A stretch of 64,000 bases of DNA from Microbacterium sp. Bi121. Its GTDB lineage: Bacteria > Actinomycetota > Actinomycetes > Actinomycetales > Microbacteriaceae. Below the pieces are notes generated by a model. It did not search any database. It was not told the DNA's origin and saw only the letters and a program-made list of their open reading frames with translations. The DNA lies in NCBI RefSeq assembly GCF_918698005.1, contig NZ_CAKKLJ010000003.1:186001-250000 (forward strand). Direction: 5' to 3'. A program made the position numbers and the translations under genes. Numbering within the stretch: the first letter of the stretch is position 1; the number at the start of each line of letters is the position of its first letter. This document shows positions 51,629 through 60,813 of the stretch, in pieces.

Positions 51629-52458
51629 GTCGCCCCCGGATGCTGCCTGGCGAGCACCTGCATCTCGGCGAGGATGCGCGAGAGGGCGGGGAAGTGGCTG
51701 CCGCGCCGCCCGCCGGCGGACGACGGCTGGCCGTCAGGAACGTCGAGTTCGGCCTCGGTGAAGACCGTGTCGATCGCAGCGTCGAATCCGGCTCGAAGCG
51801 TCGACGGACGCACGGCGATGCCTTCGAGCTCGTCGATGAGCGGCTCGTCGCGGAACAGCTCGTCGACGTACGGCCACACCGCGGCGACCCCGGCGATCAT
51901 ACGGCGGCGCGACTCGTCGGTGCCGCCGGCGAGGCGGAGCGTCCACTGCACGGCGTGGTCGCGGTGATAGTCGACCTCCTTGAGCGACTTCTCAGCGATC
52001 GCCGCCAGGGTCACGTCGTTCGAGAGGCGCAGTGCGGAGTACAGCTCGAAGAGATACGCGGATGCCGCGAGCTGCCGCGCGATCGTCTGTGCGAAGTCGC
52101 CGTTCGGCTGCTCGAAGAGCCAGGCGCTGCGGAACTCCGGCTCATCGCGGAAGTAGGCCAGGTCGTCCTCGGTGCGCCCGTCGGCGGTGCCGGCGTAGCG
52201 GAGCAGGGAGCGCGCGTGGCCGAGCAGGTCGAGAGCGATGTTGCCCAGCGCGACGTCCTCTTCGAGTTCGGGGGCTCGGGCGATCCAGGCGCCGAGCTGC
52301 TGCGACAGGATCAGCGCGTCGTCGCCGAGCCAGAGCGCGTACTCGGCGACCTGTTTCGTCGCAACCGCGTCGGTGTCGCCTGCGAGCTCGGCGCTGAGCT
52401 CGAGTTCGTCGACCGTGACGGCGCCGTGCGGGTCGTCGTGCGAGTCAGCGTGCGTCAC
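51622..52458 (-). CDS. paaC: Phenylacetyl-CoA epoxidase structural subunit PaaC
   Basis: The 278-residue ferritin-like subunit partners with PaaA. The helix-rich sequence contains YALWLGDDALILSQQLGAWI, ALGNIALDLLGHARSLLRYA, LFEQPNGDFAQTIARQLAAS and LKEVDYHRDHAVQWTLRLAG, which is the PaaC pattern. It lacks a full diiron ligand set, as is known for PaaC. The ATG overlaps the paaB stop. Confidence 0.93.
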   Translation of the reverse strand: MTHADSHDDPHGAVTVDELELSAELAGDTDAVATKQVAEYALWLGDDALILSQQLGAWIARAPELEEDVALGNIALDLLGHARSLLRYAGTADGRTEDDLAYFRDEPEFRSAWLFEQPNGDFAQTIARQLAASAYLFELYSALRLSNDVTLAAIAEKSLKEVDYHRDHAVQWTLRLAGGTDESRRRMIAGVAAVWPYVDELFRDEPLIDELEGIAVRPSTLRAGFDAAIDTVFTEAELDVPDGQPSSAGGRRGSHFPALSRILAEMQVLARQHPGATW

Positions 52459-52757
52459 AGGTGCGGCACCCCCTCGGATGCGGTGTAGTACACCGCATGG
52501 CGGTAGTTCTTGCCCGCCGGACTCTCGAAAAATGAGCCCTTCGCGTCAGGGTCGCTCGCGGTGATGGCATCCGACGGCACGACCCAGATCGACGTGCCCT
52601 CGCCTCGGCGGGTGTACAGGTCGCGGGCGTTGCGCACCGCGAGCTCGGCATCCGGAGCGTGCAGGGAGCCGGCGTGCACGTGGCTCATGCCGCGGTTCGC
52701 GCGGACGAACACCTCCCAGAGCGGCCAGGTCTCTGCGCCTGAAATCTCAGCACTCAT
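52455..52757 (-). CDS. paaB: Phenylacetyl-CoA epoxidase small subunit PaaB
   Basis: The 100-residue protein has the PaaB pattern: [40 protein letters not shown] and [12 protein letters not shown]. PaaB bridges the epoxidase oligomer. It overlaps paaA and paaC by four bases each. Confidence 0.94.
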   Translation of the reverse strand: MSAEISGAETWPLWEVFVRANRGMSHVHAGSLHAPDAELAVRNARDLYTRRGEGTSIWVVPSDAITASDPDAKGSFFESPAGKNYRHAVYYTASEGVPHL

Positions 52758-53746
52758 GCCGCCATCTCATCACGCGCCGCCTGCTTGCGCGCGTACTCGG
52801 CCGCGGCCTCACGGACCCATGCGCCTTCTTCGTGCGCCTCGCGGCGTGCGCGCACGCGTTCGGCGTTCATCGGTCCGCGCCCGGCCAGCACCTCGAAGAA
52901 CTCGGTCCAGTCGATCTCGCCGCCGACGTACTCCTGCTTCTCCTCGTCGAAGTGCAGCTCGGGGTCGGGAAGGGTGATGCCGAGGATCTCGGCCTGCGGA
53001 ACCAGCATGCCGATGAAGCGCTGGCGCAGGTCGTCGTTCGAGAAGCGTTTGATGTTCCACGCCATCGACTGCGCGGAGTTCGGGGAGTCGCCGTCGGGCG
53101 GCCCGAACATCATCAGACTCGGCCAGTACCAGCGGTTCACGGCATCCTGCGCCATCTCGCGCTGCGCCGGCGTGCCCTGCATCAGAGTCAGCAGGATCTC
53201 GAAACCCTGTCGCTGGTGGAACGACTCCTCTTTGCAGACGCGGATCATCGCGCGACTATAGGGGCCGTACGAGCAGCGGCAGAGCGGCACCTGATTCACG
53301 ATCGCCGCGCCGTCGACGAGCCAGCCGATCGCGCCCATGTCGGCCCAGGTGGGGGTGGGGTAGTTGAAGATCGAGGAGTAGCGCGCGCGGCCGGTGATCA
53401 GCTGGTCGGTCATCTCGTCGCGGGTGATGCCGAGGGTCTGCGCGGCCGAGTACAGGTAGAGGCCGTGCCCGGCTTCGTCCTGAACCTTCGCCATGAGGAT
53501 CGCCTTGCGCTTCAGGCTCGGCGCGCGGGTTATCCAGTTGCCCTCCGGCTGCATGCCGATGATCTCGGAGTGCGCGTGCTGGCCGATCTGCCGGATGAGC
53601 GTCTTGCGGTAGGCATCCGGCATCCAGTCGCGCGGTTCGATGCGCGAGTCTGCGGCGATGAGCTCGTCGAAGCGTCGCTGCTCGGCGCTCGTCTCGTCGG
53701 CACTGATCTTTTCGGCGCTGGCCGTCTCGGTGGTTTCCTCGGTCAC
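52754..53746 (-). CDS. paaA: Phenylacetyl-CoA epoxidase catalytic subunit PaaA
   Basis: The 330-residue diiron oxygenase subunit inserts one oxygen atom into phenylacetyl-CoA to give the 1,2-epoxide. Diiron ligands are visible in [20 protein letters not shown] and [20 protein letters not shown]. The GTG at 53746 is chosen because GGGAG lies five bases upstream and the N-terminal tail is then short; longer frames run through the operator. It is the first gene of the paaABCDE-paaG unit on the reverse strand. Confidence 0.93.
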   Translation of the reverse strand: MTEETTETASAEKISADETSAEQRRFDELIAADSRIEPRDWMPDAYRKTLIRQIGQHAHSEIIGMQPEGNWITRAPSLKRKAILMAKVQDEAGHGLYLYSAAQTLGITRDEMTDQLITGRARYSSIFNYPTPTWADMGAIGWLVDGAAIVNQVPLCRCSYGPYSRAMIRVCKEESFHQRQGFEILLTLMQGTPAQREMAQDAVNRWYWPSLMMFGPPDGDSPNSAQSMAWNIKRFSNDDLRQRFIGMLVPQAEILGITLPDPELHFDEEKQEYVGGEIDWTEFFEVLAGRGPMNAERVRARREAHEEGAWVREAAAEYARKQAARDEMAA

Positions 53747-53762
53747 GGCGACTCCCTCGTCT

Positions 53763-53784
53763 TTACTGACCGTGCGTTCAGTAA
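53763..53784. promoter_or_regulatory. Probable PaaR operator before paaA
   Basis: TTACTGACCGTGCGTTCAGTAA is a 22-base palindrome with 9 of 11 matching pairs. It shares CTGA-CG-CGTTCAGTAA with the site at 60719-60740 between paaF and paaR. TetR-family PaaR repressors of phenylacetate genes bind such sites. Confidence 0.7.
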
Positions 53785-53833
53785 TTCTCGCACATACGCG
53801 GGAATCGCGCATCATCAGGGAGGCGCCTCGCGG

Positions 53834-55318
53834 CTACCCGGTTCGAATCCGGGGGCGCGGAACGCCGGCGGTGTGCCACAGCTGGTCGCGGTCCCACCAC
53901 CTCGGCCCCCTGACCTCGGGCGCGCCGTGGTTCATGCGGATGCGCCATTCGGAGAGGTGGAGGTTGCGGTGGTGCCACCAGCACAGCAGGACGCCGTTGT
54001 CGGTGTGGGTCGGGCCGCCGTCGGCATGTTCGGTGACGTGATGGATCTCGCACCAGGATGCCGGGACGGTGCAGCCGGGGATGATGCATCCGCCGTCGCG
54101 GAGGGTGATCGCGCGCCGTTGGAGGGCGTTGAAGATGCGAGCAGTGGTGCCGAGGGCTGCGATGCGGCCGTTGTCGTCGAACAGGACGCGTTGGATGCCA
54201 CCTGCACAGCCCGTCTGCGCCGCGACGCGGGAAGGGATGCGATCGCCGGTGTTCATCACGGTCGCCCACCCGCTGCCGGTGGCGTAGTCCTCGGCGGTGA
54301 CGGTGACGACGAGGGTGGGTGCGGCGCCGCCGATGTCGGGGAACTGCCCCGCGCGTGCGGCGGCGTTCACGATCATCGCGAACGCGTCGTGCATCTTCTG
54401 TGTGCGCGTGCGCTCATCGACCCGTGCTTCACCATACGATTCGCCGTTCGGGGTGAACTCGTCGTCAGGACTCACTTCGAAGTGCACGCCGCCCGGCAGG
54501 CCGCCCCTGGTCGCGTCGTCTGGCCCGGCGACGCGGGGGTTGAGGATGCTGTCCTGCACCAGCTGCAGTTGCCCTGCCACCTCGGGCATGATGTCACCCC
54601 GAATCGGAACGCGACCATTTCGCTCACGCCCGATGAAGAAGCTGCGTCCCCGCGCCGCGGCCTTGTCTGCCGGCTCCGCCCCGTCGGGATCGAGATACGC
54701 GACCAGCACGCGCGACAGCATCCGCAGATCCTCCGGCAATGGCAACGGTGCCGTGCCTGTCTGCCTGTCGTCGTGGTCGCGGATGATTCCGCAGGCGAGG
54801 TCGGCGAGCTGACGGTCCGCTTCAATCCTGTCGTCGTCGAAGATGCGGTCGCGGGATTGCTCCAACGGCTCGATCGCCGCCAGAAGCCCGGCGACGCCGA
54901 CCGCTCCCGACACCATCGCCTGACGCAACTCCGGGTAGCGGGCGGGCACGAACTCGCCGCTCGACATTCCCCGGTTGCGGGTCAGGAGGCGGGCGGTTTT
55001 CACGATGCGGTTCGCGTCGCGGGTTTCCGAACGGGTCAGGACGCGCACCAGGTCGACCGGCCGCGTCCACCCGTACTTCAGGGTGATCTTGTCGTCGCGC
55101 ATCGGTGCCGAGCGCTCGAGCACCTGCACGGTCGCCTCGACCTGCAGTCCTTCGATCCGCTTCTGGATGCGACCGCTGGCTTCGAGGAGGGCGGCGATCT
55201 CAGCATCCGAGAGGTCGGGAATCTCTTCGCGTCCGAACGCATCACTGCTCGCCTCGTCGAGAGACCTGTCCAGGTCTTCGAGGTGAGCGACGATGCTGTT
55301 CATACCTCCATCCAACAC
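53834..55318 (-). CDS. DUF222 and HNH endonuclease domain protein
   Basis: The 494-residue protein has the actinobacterial DUF222 N-terminal region (about 20-360) and a C-terminal HNH nuclease motif (CIIPGCTVPASWCEIHHVTE, then DNGVLLCWWHHRNLHLSEW) with the zinc cysteines, the His-His pair, the Asn and the final histidine. Such proteins occur in many copies in actinobacterial genomes and behave like mobile or repeat-family genes. The start could be 55318 or the ATG at 55303; the GGAGG is too close to the latter. The gene splits the paa cluster, and its last codons coincide with a tRNA T-arm-like sequence. Confidence 0.9.
   Translation of the reverse strand: MLDGGMNSIVAHLEDLDRSLDEASSDAFGREEIPDLSDAEIAALLEASGRIQKRIEGLQVEATVQVLERSAPMRDDKITLKYGWTRPVDLVRVLTRSETRDANRIVKTARLLTRNRGMSSGEFVPARYPELRQAMVSGAVGVAGLLAAIEPLEQSRDRIFDDDRIEADRQLADLACGIIRDHDDRQTGTAPLPLPEDLRMLSRVLVAYLDPDGAEPADKAAARGRSFFIGRERNGRVPIRGDIMPEVAGQLQLVQDSILNPRVAGPDDATRGGLPGGVHFEVSPDDEFTPNGESYGEARVDERTRTQKMHDAFAMIVNAAARAGQFPDIGGAAPTLVVTVTAEDYATGSGWATVMNTGDRIPSRVAAQTGCAGGIQRVLFDDNGRIAALGTTARIFNALQRRAITLRDGGCIIPGCTVPASWCEIHHVTEHADGGPTHTDNGVLLCWWHHRNLHLSEWRIRMNHGAPEVRGPRWWDRDQLWHTAGVPRPRIRTG
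53837..53853 (+). other. tRNA T-arm-like sequence at the 3' border of the HNH gene
   Basis: CCCGG-TTCGAAT-CCGGG forms a perfect five-pair stem with the seven-base TTCGAAT loop of a tRNA T-arm. No 5' half, anticodon arm or matching acceptor strand is seen upstream, so no tRNA gene is claimed. It abuts the HNH gene stop and may be a footprint of integration or coincidence. Confidence 0.4.
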
Positions 55319-55487
55319 GGGGCCACCGACATTCCGACCCGCAGAATCGGCCGATCAGAGGACTTTTCTGAAGAATATTGGTCGCGCTGCAGATATTGGC
55401 AGCCGCTACTGATTTCGACGGCTACGTCACGATTCGTGGCGGCCCCTGTCTCGCCGGAGACGTGCGGACTGCATTCACCCGGGCCCG

Positions 55488-56141
55488 TCAGCCGGTGCTC
55501 CGGAAGGTCGCCGCGGCGAACATTCCCACCGCGGGGACCGTGTTGATACTCAAGCCCGGTTGCAGAACGGTCGCAATGATCAGTCCTACCGTGGCGACGA
55601 TCCCCACGACCCGGGACGGTCGCCGGGGAAGCACCAGGCTGATCAACCCAGCGACCGCGCCTAGCGCACTCGCGATGGCAGCTGGCCCAACCACATGTGC
55701 CCAGTAGCCCGGGCCCGACATTGGCGCGTACGCGGCCTGGACCAGTTCGTTTGATCCGTACCAAGTCCACCCGAGAATCCATGCGATGGATGCGGACGCA
55801 AGGAGAACGAGAACCAAGCGTGCCGCTCGATCGTGATGCACGAGCAGGGCGACGAGCGATCCGGCCAGCACGGTGAGGAACCACATCGTGCCGAGAACTA
55901 CTGTTACGCCGAGATACCCGATCCCGTCGCTGCATGTCCAGGTGTCCGCGCCCTCAGAGCCTGGCTGCCCCATGCCGCAGTTGATGTGCAACTGCTCTCG
56001 CACCAAGGACACTGCAGCGAAACCGAGCATGAGAGCGAGCATCCCGCTGCCGAGCACGCACCATCCAGCCGCAAGGCGTTGCTTAGAAGATGCAGCCGCG
56101 CGCGCATTGCTGAGGCTCGCGAATGTATGAGTGTCATCCAT
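55488..56141 (-). CDS. Hypothetical membrane protein, four or five helices
   Basis: The 217-residue protein has four or five hydrophobic helices: GWCVLGSGMLALMLGFAAVS, LGVTVVLGTMWFLTVLAGSL, LVLVLLASASIAWILGWTWY, AAIASALGAVAGLISLVLPR and VVGIVATVGLIIATVLQPGL. The loop between helices 1 and 2 has two cysteines (NCGMGQPGSEGADTWTC). I do not recognise the family. The AT content is higher than in the paa genes, in keeping with an inserted block. Confidence 0.7.
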   Translation of the reverse strand: MDDTHTFASLSNARAAASSKQRLAAGWCVLGSGMLALMLGFAAVSLVREQLHINCGMGQPGSEGADTWTCSDGIGYLGVTVVLGTMWFLTVLAGSLVALLVHHDRAARLVLVLLASASIAWILGWTWYGSNELVQAAYAPMSGPGYWAHVVGPAAIASALGAVAGLISLVLPRRPSRVVGIVATVGLIIATVLQPGLSINTVPAVGMFAAATFRSTG

Positions 56142-56456
56142 GTGTGGGCGACCTTAGCAATGGAGTTCGTCTCCTTCGGTTGGCTCCGCTCAATCGGGAT
56201 CGTTGTCGAGCGGCCATCGGGGCAAGGAGCCCACGTCAGGCGTCCGAGCGCTCTGTCACTGCCCACCGAGCACGATCGCAAGCGTCGCCGCAAGCATCAG
56301 ACCCCAGGGAAATCGATGTGCGTTCCAGTCGGAGCATCTCGGACCTCGTGGTGGTCACGGCCCGAGAGTAGAGGAAATCCTATCGACGGGCGACTACATT
56401 GACGTGCTGGGCCAGCGCATTGAGTTCGTCCGGGGTGACGACGGCAGCCCAGGGTT
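56142..56456. other. 315-base intergenic stretch, no gene recognised
   Basis: I see no credible gene, RNA or repeat. Base composition is less GC-rich than the average of the window. It probably holds the promoter of the reverse-strand membrane protein at 55488-56141, though no clear -35/-10 pair stands out. Confidence 0.5.
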
Positions 56457-56828
56457 CTAACCCTTCGACCCGGTGAAGCAGTCCACACCCAGGGGAGCCA
56501 CCACCACGCAGTCATGCTTGGCTGAGTCGTAGTACTCCACGCCCTCCGGCAGCACGGGACCAGGCTCACCAATCAGCGCGCGGTAGTCATTGGGGCAGCC
56601 CTCGGTGCCTCCGCACTTGAAGCCATCCGGATAGATGAGCCAAAGGGCGTGCCCCTCCTTCGCCCAGTCAGGCAGCTCGGTCAGGTAAGTCGGGGTCGGC
56701 GTGGGGTCGGCCGTGGACGTCGGCGCCGGGTCTGCTGTCGGTGCATCCACCGCGCTGCATCCGGTCAACGCGGTGACGGCAAGAGCCAGCGCGGCAAGGA
56801 CCGTGGCAGGCTTGGCTACGCGAGGCAT
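56457..56828 (-). CDS. Small lipoprotein of unknown function
   Basis: The 123-residue precursor MPRVAKPATVLAALALAVTA has a lipobox LTGC and a Pro/Thr-rich linker, then a 70-residue domain with four cysteines (FKCGGTEGC, KHDCVVV, VDCFTGS). The disulfide-rich domain with YPDGFKCGGTEGCPNDYRAL is unfamiliar. The start at 56828 is preferred over an upstream in-frame ATG because the signal peptide begins here. It lies alone between the inserted block and paaZ. Confidence 0.75.
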   Translation of the reverse strand: MPRVAKPATVLAALALAVTALTGCSAVDAPTADPAPTSTADPTPTPTYLTELPDWAKEGHALWLIYPDGFKCGGTEGCPNDYRALIGEPGPVLPEGVEYYDSAKHDCVVVAPLGVDCFTGSKG

Positions 56829-57029
56829 GACGCCATATTGGCATATGTGCAGCTCCAAACCGTCCATCGCGACGCAGCAGACCAGGCGGCAGATGGTGCG
56901 CTGCTGCCCCAATAACAAGCGCCCGTCGTACTTGAGAATCGATCCGCGAAACTGATCCGGCCGAAACGTCGTTGCGACGATCTCGACAGGGCTGTCGCGC
57001 GTGCATCCAGGAGGAACGAACTGCGCCGG

Positions 57030-59093
57030 CTACTCCTTCGCAACCAGCGTCAGCACGTCGTACGTCGCGACGGTCTCGTCGTTCTGATTGCGGATGACGG
57101 CATCCCAACGCACCTCTCCATACTCGTCGGTCTCGCGGGGCGTGATCTCCTTGGCGGTCAGCTCGACGCGGATGCTGTCACCCGGCGACACGGGAGTGAT
57201 GAAGCGCAGGTTCTCCAGCCCGTAGTTCGCGAGAACCGGACCGGGCTCAGGGTCGACGAACAGCCCGGCGGCCCACGAGACGAGCAGGTAGCCGTGCGCG
57301 ACGCGCCCGGGGAAGAACGGGTTCGCGGCTGCCGCCTCCTCGTCCATGTGCGCGTAGAACGTGTCGCCGGTGAAATGGGCGAACGTCTCGATGTCGTCGA
57401 GCGTGACCTCGCGGGATGCCGAGGCGATCCGGTCGCCGATGCGCAACTGTGCGAGCGACTTCCGGAACGGGTGGGTGCCGTCGTCGATCGCAGCCGCGCC
57501 CGCGTGCCACACGCCGGTGATCGCGGTGAGCATCTCCGGCGACCCCTGCACGGCCGTCCGCTGCATGTGATGGAGCACCGCACGGATGCCGCCCAGTTCC
57601 TCGCCGCCGCCGGCGCGGCCGGGCCCGCCGTGCACGAGCCCCGGCATCGGCGATCCGTGACCGGTGGAGGAGCGGGCGTCGTCACGGTCGAGGAACAGCA
57701 CGCGGCCGTTCCACGCGGCGACCCCAGCCATGATGGCGGCCGCGAAAGCAGAGTCGTGCGTCGCAATGCTCGTCACCAGCGACCCGCCGCCGCGGGCGAC
57801 GATGTCGGATGCCTCTGCCACTGTGTCGTAGGTGATCAGCGACGACACCGGACCGAACGCCTCCACCGTGTGGACGGCGTCGGCGCCCGCGTCGTCGAAC
57901 CGCAGCAGTACGGCGTCGAAGAACGCGCCGTCGCGCGCCGGCACGTCGACCGATCCGACCACGATCCGCCCGCCGCCCTCGACGAGTGCCTGCACCTGCC
58001 GCAGCACTTCGTCGCGCTGCTCGAGCGAGACGAGCGGCCCCATCGTGGTGCCCTCGTCACGCGGATCCCCGACGACCGTCTTGGCTTCGATGCGGGTGCG
58101 CACGGCGTCGACCACAGCATCCGCCTGACCGGTCGGAACGATCGCACGACGGATCGCGGTGCACTTCTGGCCGGCCTTCGTCGTCATCTCGACGACGAGC
58201 TGGCGGACGTACGCGTCGAACTCCGGCGTGCCGGCGACGGCGTCGGGTCCGAGCACCGAAGCGTTGATCGAATCGGTCTCGGCCGTGAACCGCACCCCGG
58301 ACGGTGTGCGGTTGCGCAGCGATGCTGCCGTGGATGCACTGCCGGTGAAACCCACGACGTCGCCCAGACGCAGTTCGTCGAACAGCGTCGGCACGCTGCC
58401 GCTCACGAGCTGCAGCGACCCGGCGGGCAGCAGGCCCGACTCGACGAGGATCCGCACCATCGCCTCGGTGACGTACCCGGTCGGGGTGGCCGGCTTGATC
58501 AGCGACGGCATGCCGGCCAGGAACGCCGGCGCGAACTTCTCCAACGGCCCCCACACGGGGAAATTGAACGCGTTAATCTGCACCGCGACTCCCGGGAGGC
58601 GCGTGTAGATGTGCCGACCGAGGAAGCTGCCGTCCTTCGACAGCGGCTCGACAGCGCCGTCGACGTACACGTGCGCGTTCGGCAGCTCACGGCGTCCCTT
58701 GCCCGAGTACGCGAACAGAACGCCGATCCCGCCGTCGATATCGACCCACGAGTCGGCTTTCGTTGCGCCCGTGAGCGCGGAGAGCGCGTACAGCTGATCC
58801 TTGCGCTCCGTCAGGGCGAGGGCGAACTGCTTCAGCAGCAGCGCGCGCTGGTGGAATGTCAGCTCGCCGAGCGACGCCTGCCCCACCGTGCGGGCATGCT
58901 CGAGGGCGCCGGCGAGATCCAGCCCCTCCGTGCTGACGCGGGCGACCACCTGACCGGTCGATGCATCGCGCACGGCGGTCGCGTCGCCGGCGGGGGAGCC
59001 GGGGGTCCACCAGGCATCCTGCAGATAACTCGGCAGGATCGTGGTTCCGGCGTCGGTGGAGCCGGGCATCTCCGTCGTGGTCACTGACGTCAT
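57030..59093 (-). CDS. paaZ: PaaZ: oxepin-CoA hydrolase/3-oxo-5,6-dehydrosuberyl-CoA semialdehyde dehydrogenase
   Basis: The 687-residue bifunctional enzyme opens the oxepin ring and oxidises the resulting aldehyde in the phenylacetate pathway. The N-terminal aldehyde dehydrogenase domain (about 1-520) has the NAD-binding VVGFTGSASTAASLRNRTPS and a catalytic cysteine in TTKAGQKCTAIRRAIVP. The C-terminal MaoC-like hydratase domain (about 545-687) has TLDDIETFAHFTGDTFYAHM and FPGRVAHGYLLVSWAAGLFV. It is the last gene of paaF-paaH-paaZ; its start overlaps the stop of paaH. Confidence 0.93.
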   Translation of the reverse strand: MTSVTTTEMPGSTDAGTTILPSYLQDAWWTPGSPAGDATAVRDASTGQVVARVSTEGLDLAGALEHARTVGQASLGELTFHQRALLLKQFALALTERKDQLYALSALTGATKADSWVDIDGGIGVLFAYSGKGRRELPNAHVYVDGAVEPLSKDGSFLGRHIYTRLPGVAVQINAFNFPVWGPLEKFAPAFLAGMPSLIKPATPTGYVTEAMVRILVESGLLPAGSLQLVSGSVPTLFDELRLGDVVGFTGSASTAASLRNRTPSGVRFTAETDSINASVLGPDAVAGTPEFDAYVRQLVVEMTTKAGQKCTAIRRAIVPTGQADAVVDAVRTRIEAKTVVGDPRDEGTTMGPLVSLEQRDEVLRQVQALVEGGGRIVVGSVDVPARDGAFFDAVLLRFDDAGADAVHTVEAFGPVSSLITYDTVAEASDIVARGGGSLVTSIATHDSAFAAAIMAGVAAWNGRVLFLDRDDARSSTGHGSPMPGLVHGGPGRAGGGEELGGIRAVLHHMQRTAVQGSPEMLTAITGVWHAGAAAIDDGTHPFRKSLAQLRIGDRIASASREVTLDDIETFAHFTGDTFYAHMDEEAAAANPFFPGRVAHGYLLVSWAAGLFVDPEPGPVLANYGLENLRFITPVSPGDSIRVELTAKEITPRETDEYGEVRWDAVIRNQNDETVATYDVLTLVAKE

Positions 59094-59944
59094 GAGTTCT
59101 CCAGAGTCGAGTTCGGCCAGGTGTAGAAGCCTTCGCCGCTCTTGCGGCCGAGCTTTCCCTCCGAGACGAGCTGCCGCAGCAGCGCTGGAGGGGCGAAGCG
59201 TTCGCCGAGGGTCGTCTGCAGTTCCTCGGCGATGCCGAGGCGCACGTCGAGTCCGACGATGTCAGTGGTGCGCAGCGGGCCGACCGGATGCCGGTACCCG
59301 AGCTCCATCGCGCGGTCGATGTCCTCCGCCGACGCGACTCCGGATTCGAGCATCCGGATCGCCTCCAGCGCGAGCGCGACGCCGAGCCTGCTCGACGCGA
59401 AACCCGGGGAGTCGCGCACGACGATCGGGGTCTTGCCGATGAGTTCCACCCAGCCGCGCGCACGCTCGACGAGTGCGGGGGCGGTCGCAGCGCCCTCGAC
59501 GATCTCCACCAGGGCGGATGCCGGGACCGGGTTGAAGAAGTGCAGACCCAGCACCTGTGCTGGTCGGGCGAGGGAAGCAGCCAGGTCGTCGATCGAGATC
59601 GATGACGTGTTCGTCGCGATCGCGGCATCCGGGGCGGCGCCCTCGATTCGCAGGAGAGCATCGACCTTGAGCGTCCGGTCCTCCGGAACAGCCTCGACGA
59701 CCAGCTCGCAGTCTGCGAAGTCCGCGATGTCACAGCCGACGTGCACAGCGGAAGCCAGGTCGTCGGCGCCGAGCGCCGTCGCCCCGCGCTCCACCGACCG
59801 TCTGATGCTCTCGCGGATGCGCTGACCCGCGGCATCCGCAGCCTCGTCGTCGCGTTCGACGACCACGACTTCGCAGCCGGCCAGCAGGAACGCATGTGCG
59901 ATGCCGGCGCCCATCCGGCCGCCTCCGAGAACCCCGACCTTCAC
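59090..59944 (-). CDS. paaH: 3-hydroxyacyl-CoA dehydrogenase PaaH
   Basis: The 284-residue NAD-dependent enzyme has an N-terminal GGGRMGAGIAHAFLLAGCEV dinucleotide fold, and the catalytic histidine and downstream Asn motif GLHFFNPVPASALVEIVEGA. It oxidises 3-hydroxyadipyl-CoA in the phenylacetate pathway. The name rests on the operon paaF-paaH-paaZ. The ends overlap both neighbours by four bases. Confidence 0.9.
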   Translation of the reverse strand: MKVGVLGGGRMGAGIAHAFLLAGCEVVVVERDDEAADAAGQRIRESIRRSVERGATALGADDLASAVHVGCDIADFADCELVVEAVPEDRTLKVDALLRIEGAAPDAAIATNTSSISIDDLAASLARPAQVLGLHFFNPVPASALVEIVEGAATAPALVERARGWVELIGKTPIVVRDSPGFASSRLGVALALEAIRMLESGVASAEDIDRAMELGYRHPVGPLRTTDIVGLDVRLGIAEELQTTLGERFAPPALLRQLVSEGKLGRKSGEGFYTWPNSTLENS

Positions 59945-60702
59945 CGGCGCCCCTTCCGCTCGAGGAACTCCGTCATGCGGTGCATCTTCTCCGGGCTCTC
60001 GAACAGCTCGGCCTGGAGATCCCCGTCGATGGCCGGGTGCGCGTCCCGCGGTGCTCGCAGCGCCGTCTTCGTGTGCCGGATCGCGAGCGGATCGGCCGCC
60101 GCGATGCGATCGGCGATGGCGTGCGCCGCAGGAAGAAGGTCGTCAGGGGAATGGATGCCGGACACCAGCCCGACGGCCAGCGCATCATCGGCGGTGAGCG
60201 TCCGCCCGGTCAGCAGCATCTCCGACGCGAGACCGTCGCCGATGATCTCGCGCAGCCGCCAGGTCGCGCCGGCCGCGGCAATGATGCCGAGATTCGGCTC
60301 CGGATTGCCGATCTTCAGGTGAGGTGTCGCGATGCGGATGTCGGCGGCGTACGCGAGCTCGGCTCCGCCGCCGAGGGCGTAGCCGTCTAGCGCCGCGATC
60401 ACTGGCATGGGCAGCTCGCGAATGCGGATGAAGGCCATCGCGTTGATGCCGCGATGCGCGTCCTCCGCCCGGCGGGCACGCAGCTGCGCGATGTCGGCGC
60501 CTGCGGCGAAGTCGTCGCCGTTGCCGGTGATGATCAGGGTGCGCGGCTCGACTTCGAGCTCGGCGCACAGCAGATGCAGGGCCTCGATCATCTCGCGATC
60601 GATCGCGTTGCGCTTGTCGGGGCGATTCAGCCGCGCGATGACGCGATCGGGACGGCGATCGACGAGGAGTGGCGCGTCGTCCATCGTTCCTCCTGACAGC
60701 AT
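59941..60702 (-). CDS. paaF: Enoyl-CoA hydratase, PaaF type
   Basis: The 253-residue crotonase-family enzyme has GNGDDFAAGADIAQLRAR in the oxyanion loop and LDGYALGGGAELAYAADIRI, with the hydratase glutamates in NPEPNLGIIAAAGATWRLRE. It probably hydrates 2,3-dehydroadipyl-CoA. It is the first gene of the reverse-strand unit and divergent from paaR, with the operator between them. Confidence 0.88.
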   Translation of the reverse strand: MLSGGTMDDAPLLVDRRPDRVIARLNRPDKRNAIDREMIEALHLLCAELEVEPRTLIITGNGDDFAAGADIAQLRARRAEDAHRGINAMAFIRIRELPMPVIAALDGYALGGGAELAYAADIRIATPHLKIGNPEPNLGIIAAAGATWRLREIIGDGLASEMLLTGRTLTADDALAVGLVSGIHSPDDLLPAAHAIADRIAAADPLAIRHTKTALRAPRDAHPAIDGDLQAELFESPEKMHRMTEFLERKGRR

Positions 60703-60718
60703 CGTCGGATCGTGATAT

Positions 60719-60740
60719 TTTCTGAACGCTCGTTCAGTAA
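60719..60740. promoter_or_regulatory. Probable PaaR operator between paaF and paaR
   Basis: CTGAACGctCGTTCAG (60722-60737) is a perfect 16-base palindrome, followed by TAA as at 53763-53784. It lies between the divergent paaF and paaR starts and next to a -10-like TAGATT at 60741-60746. Confidence 0.72.
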
Positions 60741-60813
60741 TAGATTATCGCAAGGATGCCGCCACCCGGCAATCGCCGGAACTCGCGCACGCGAACCTGC
60801 CAGACTGGAACCG

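Noticed and set aside
53777-53862. A complete tRNA gene
   Set aside because: Only a T-arm is present. I could not find an anticodon arm, a D-arm or a matching 5' acceptor strand upstream.
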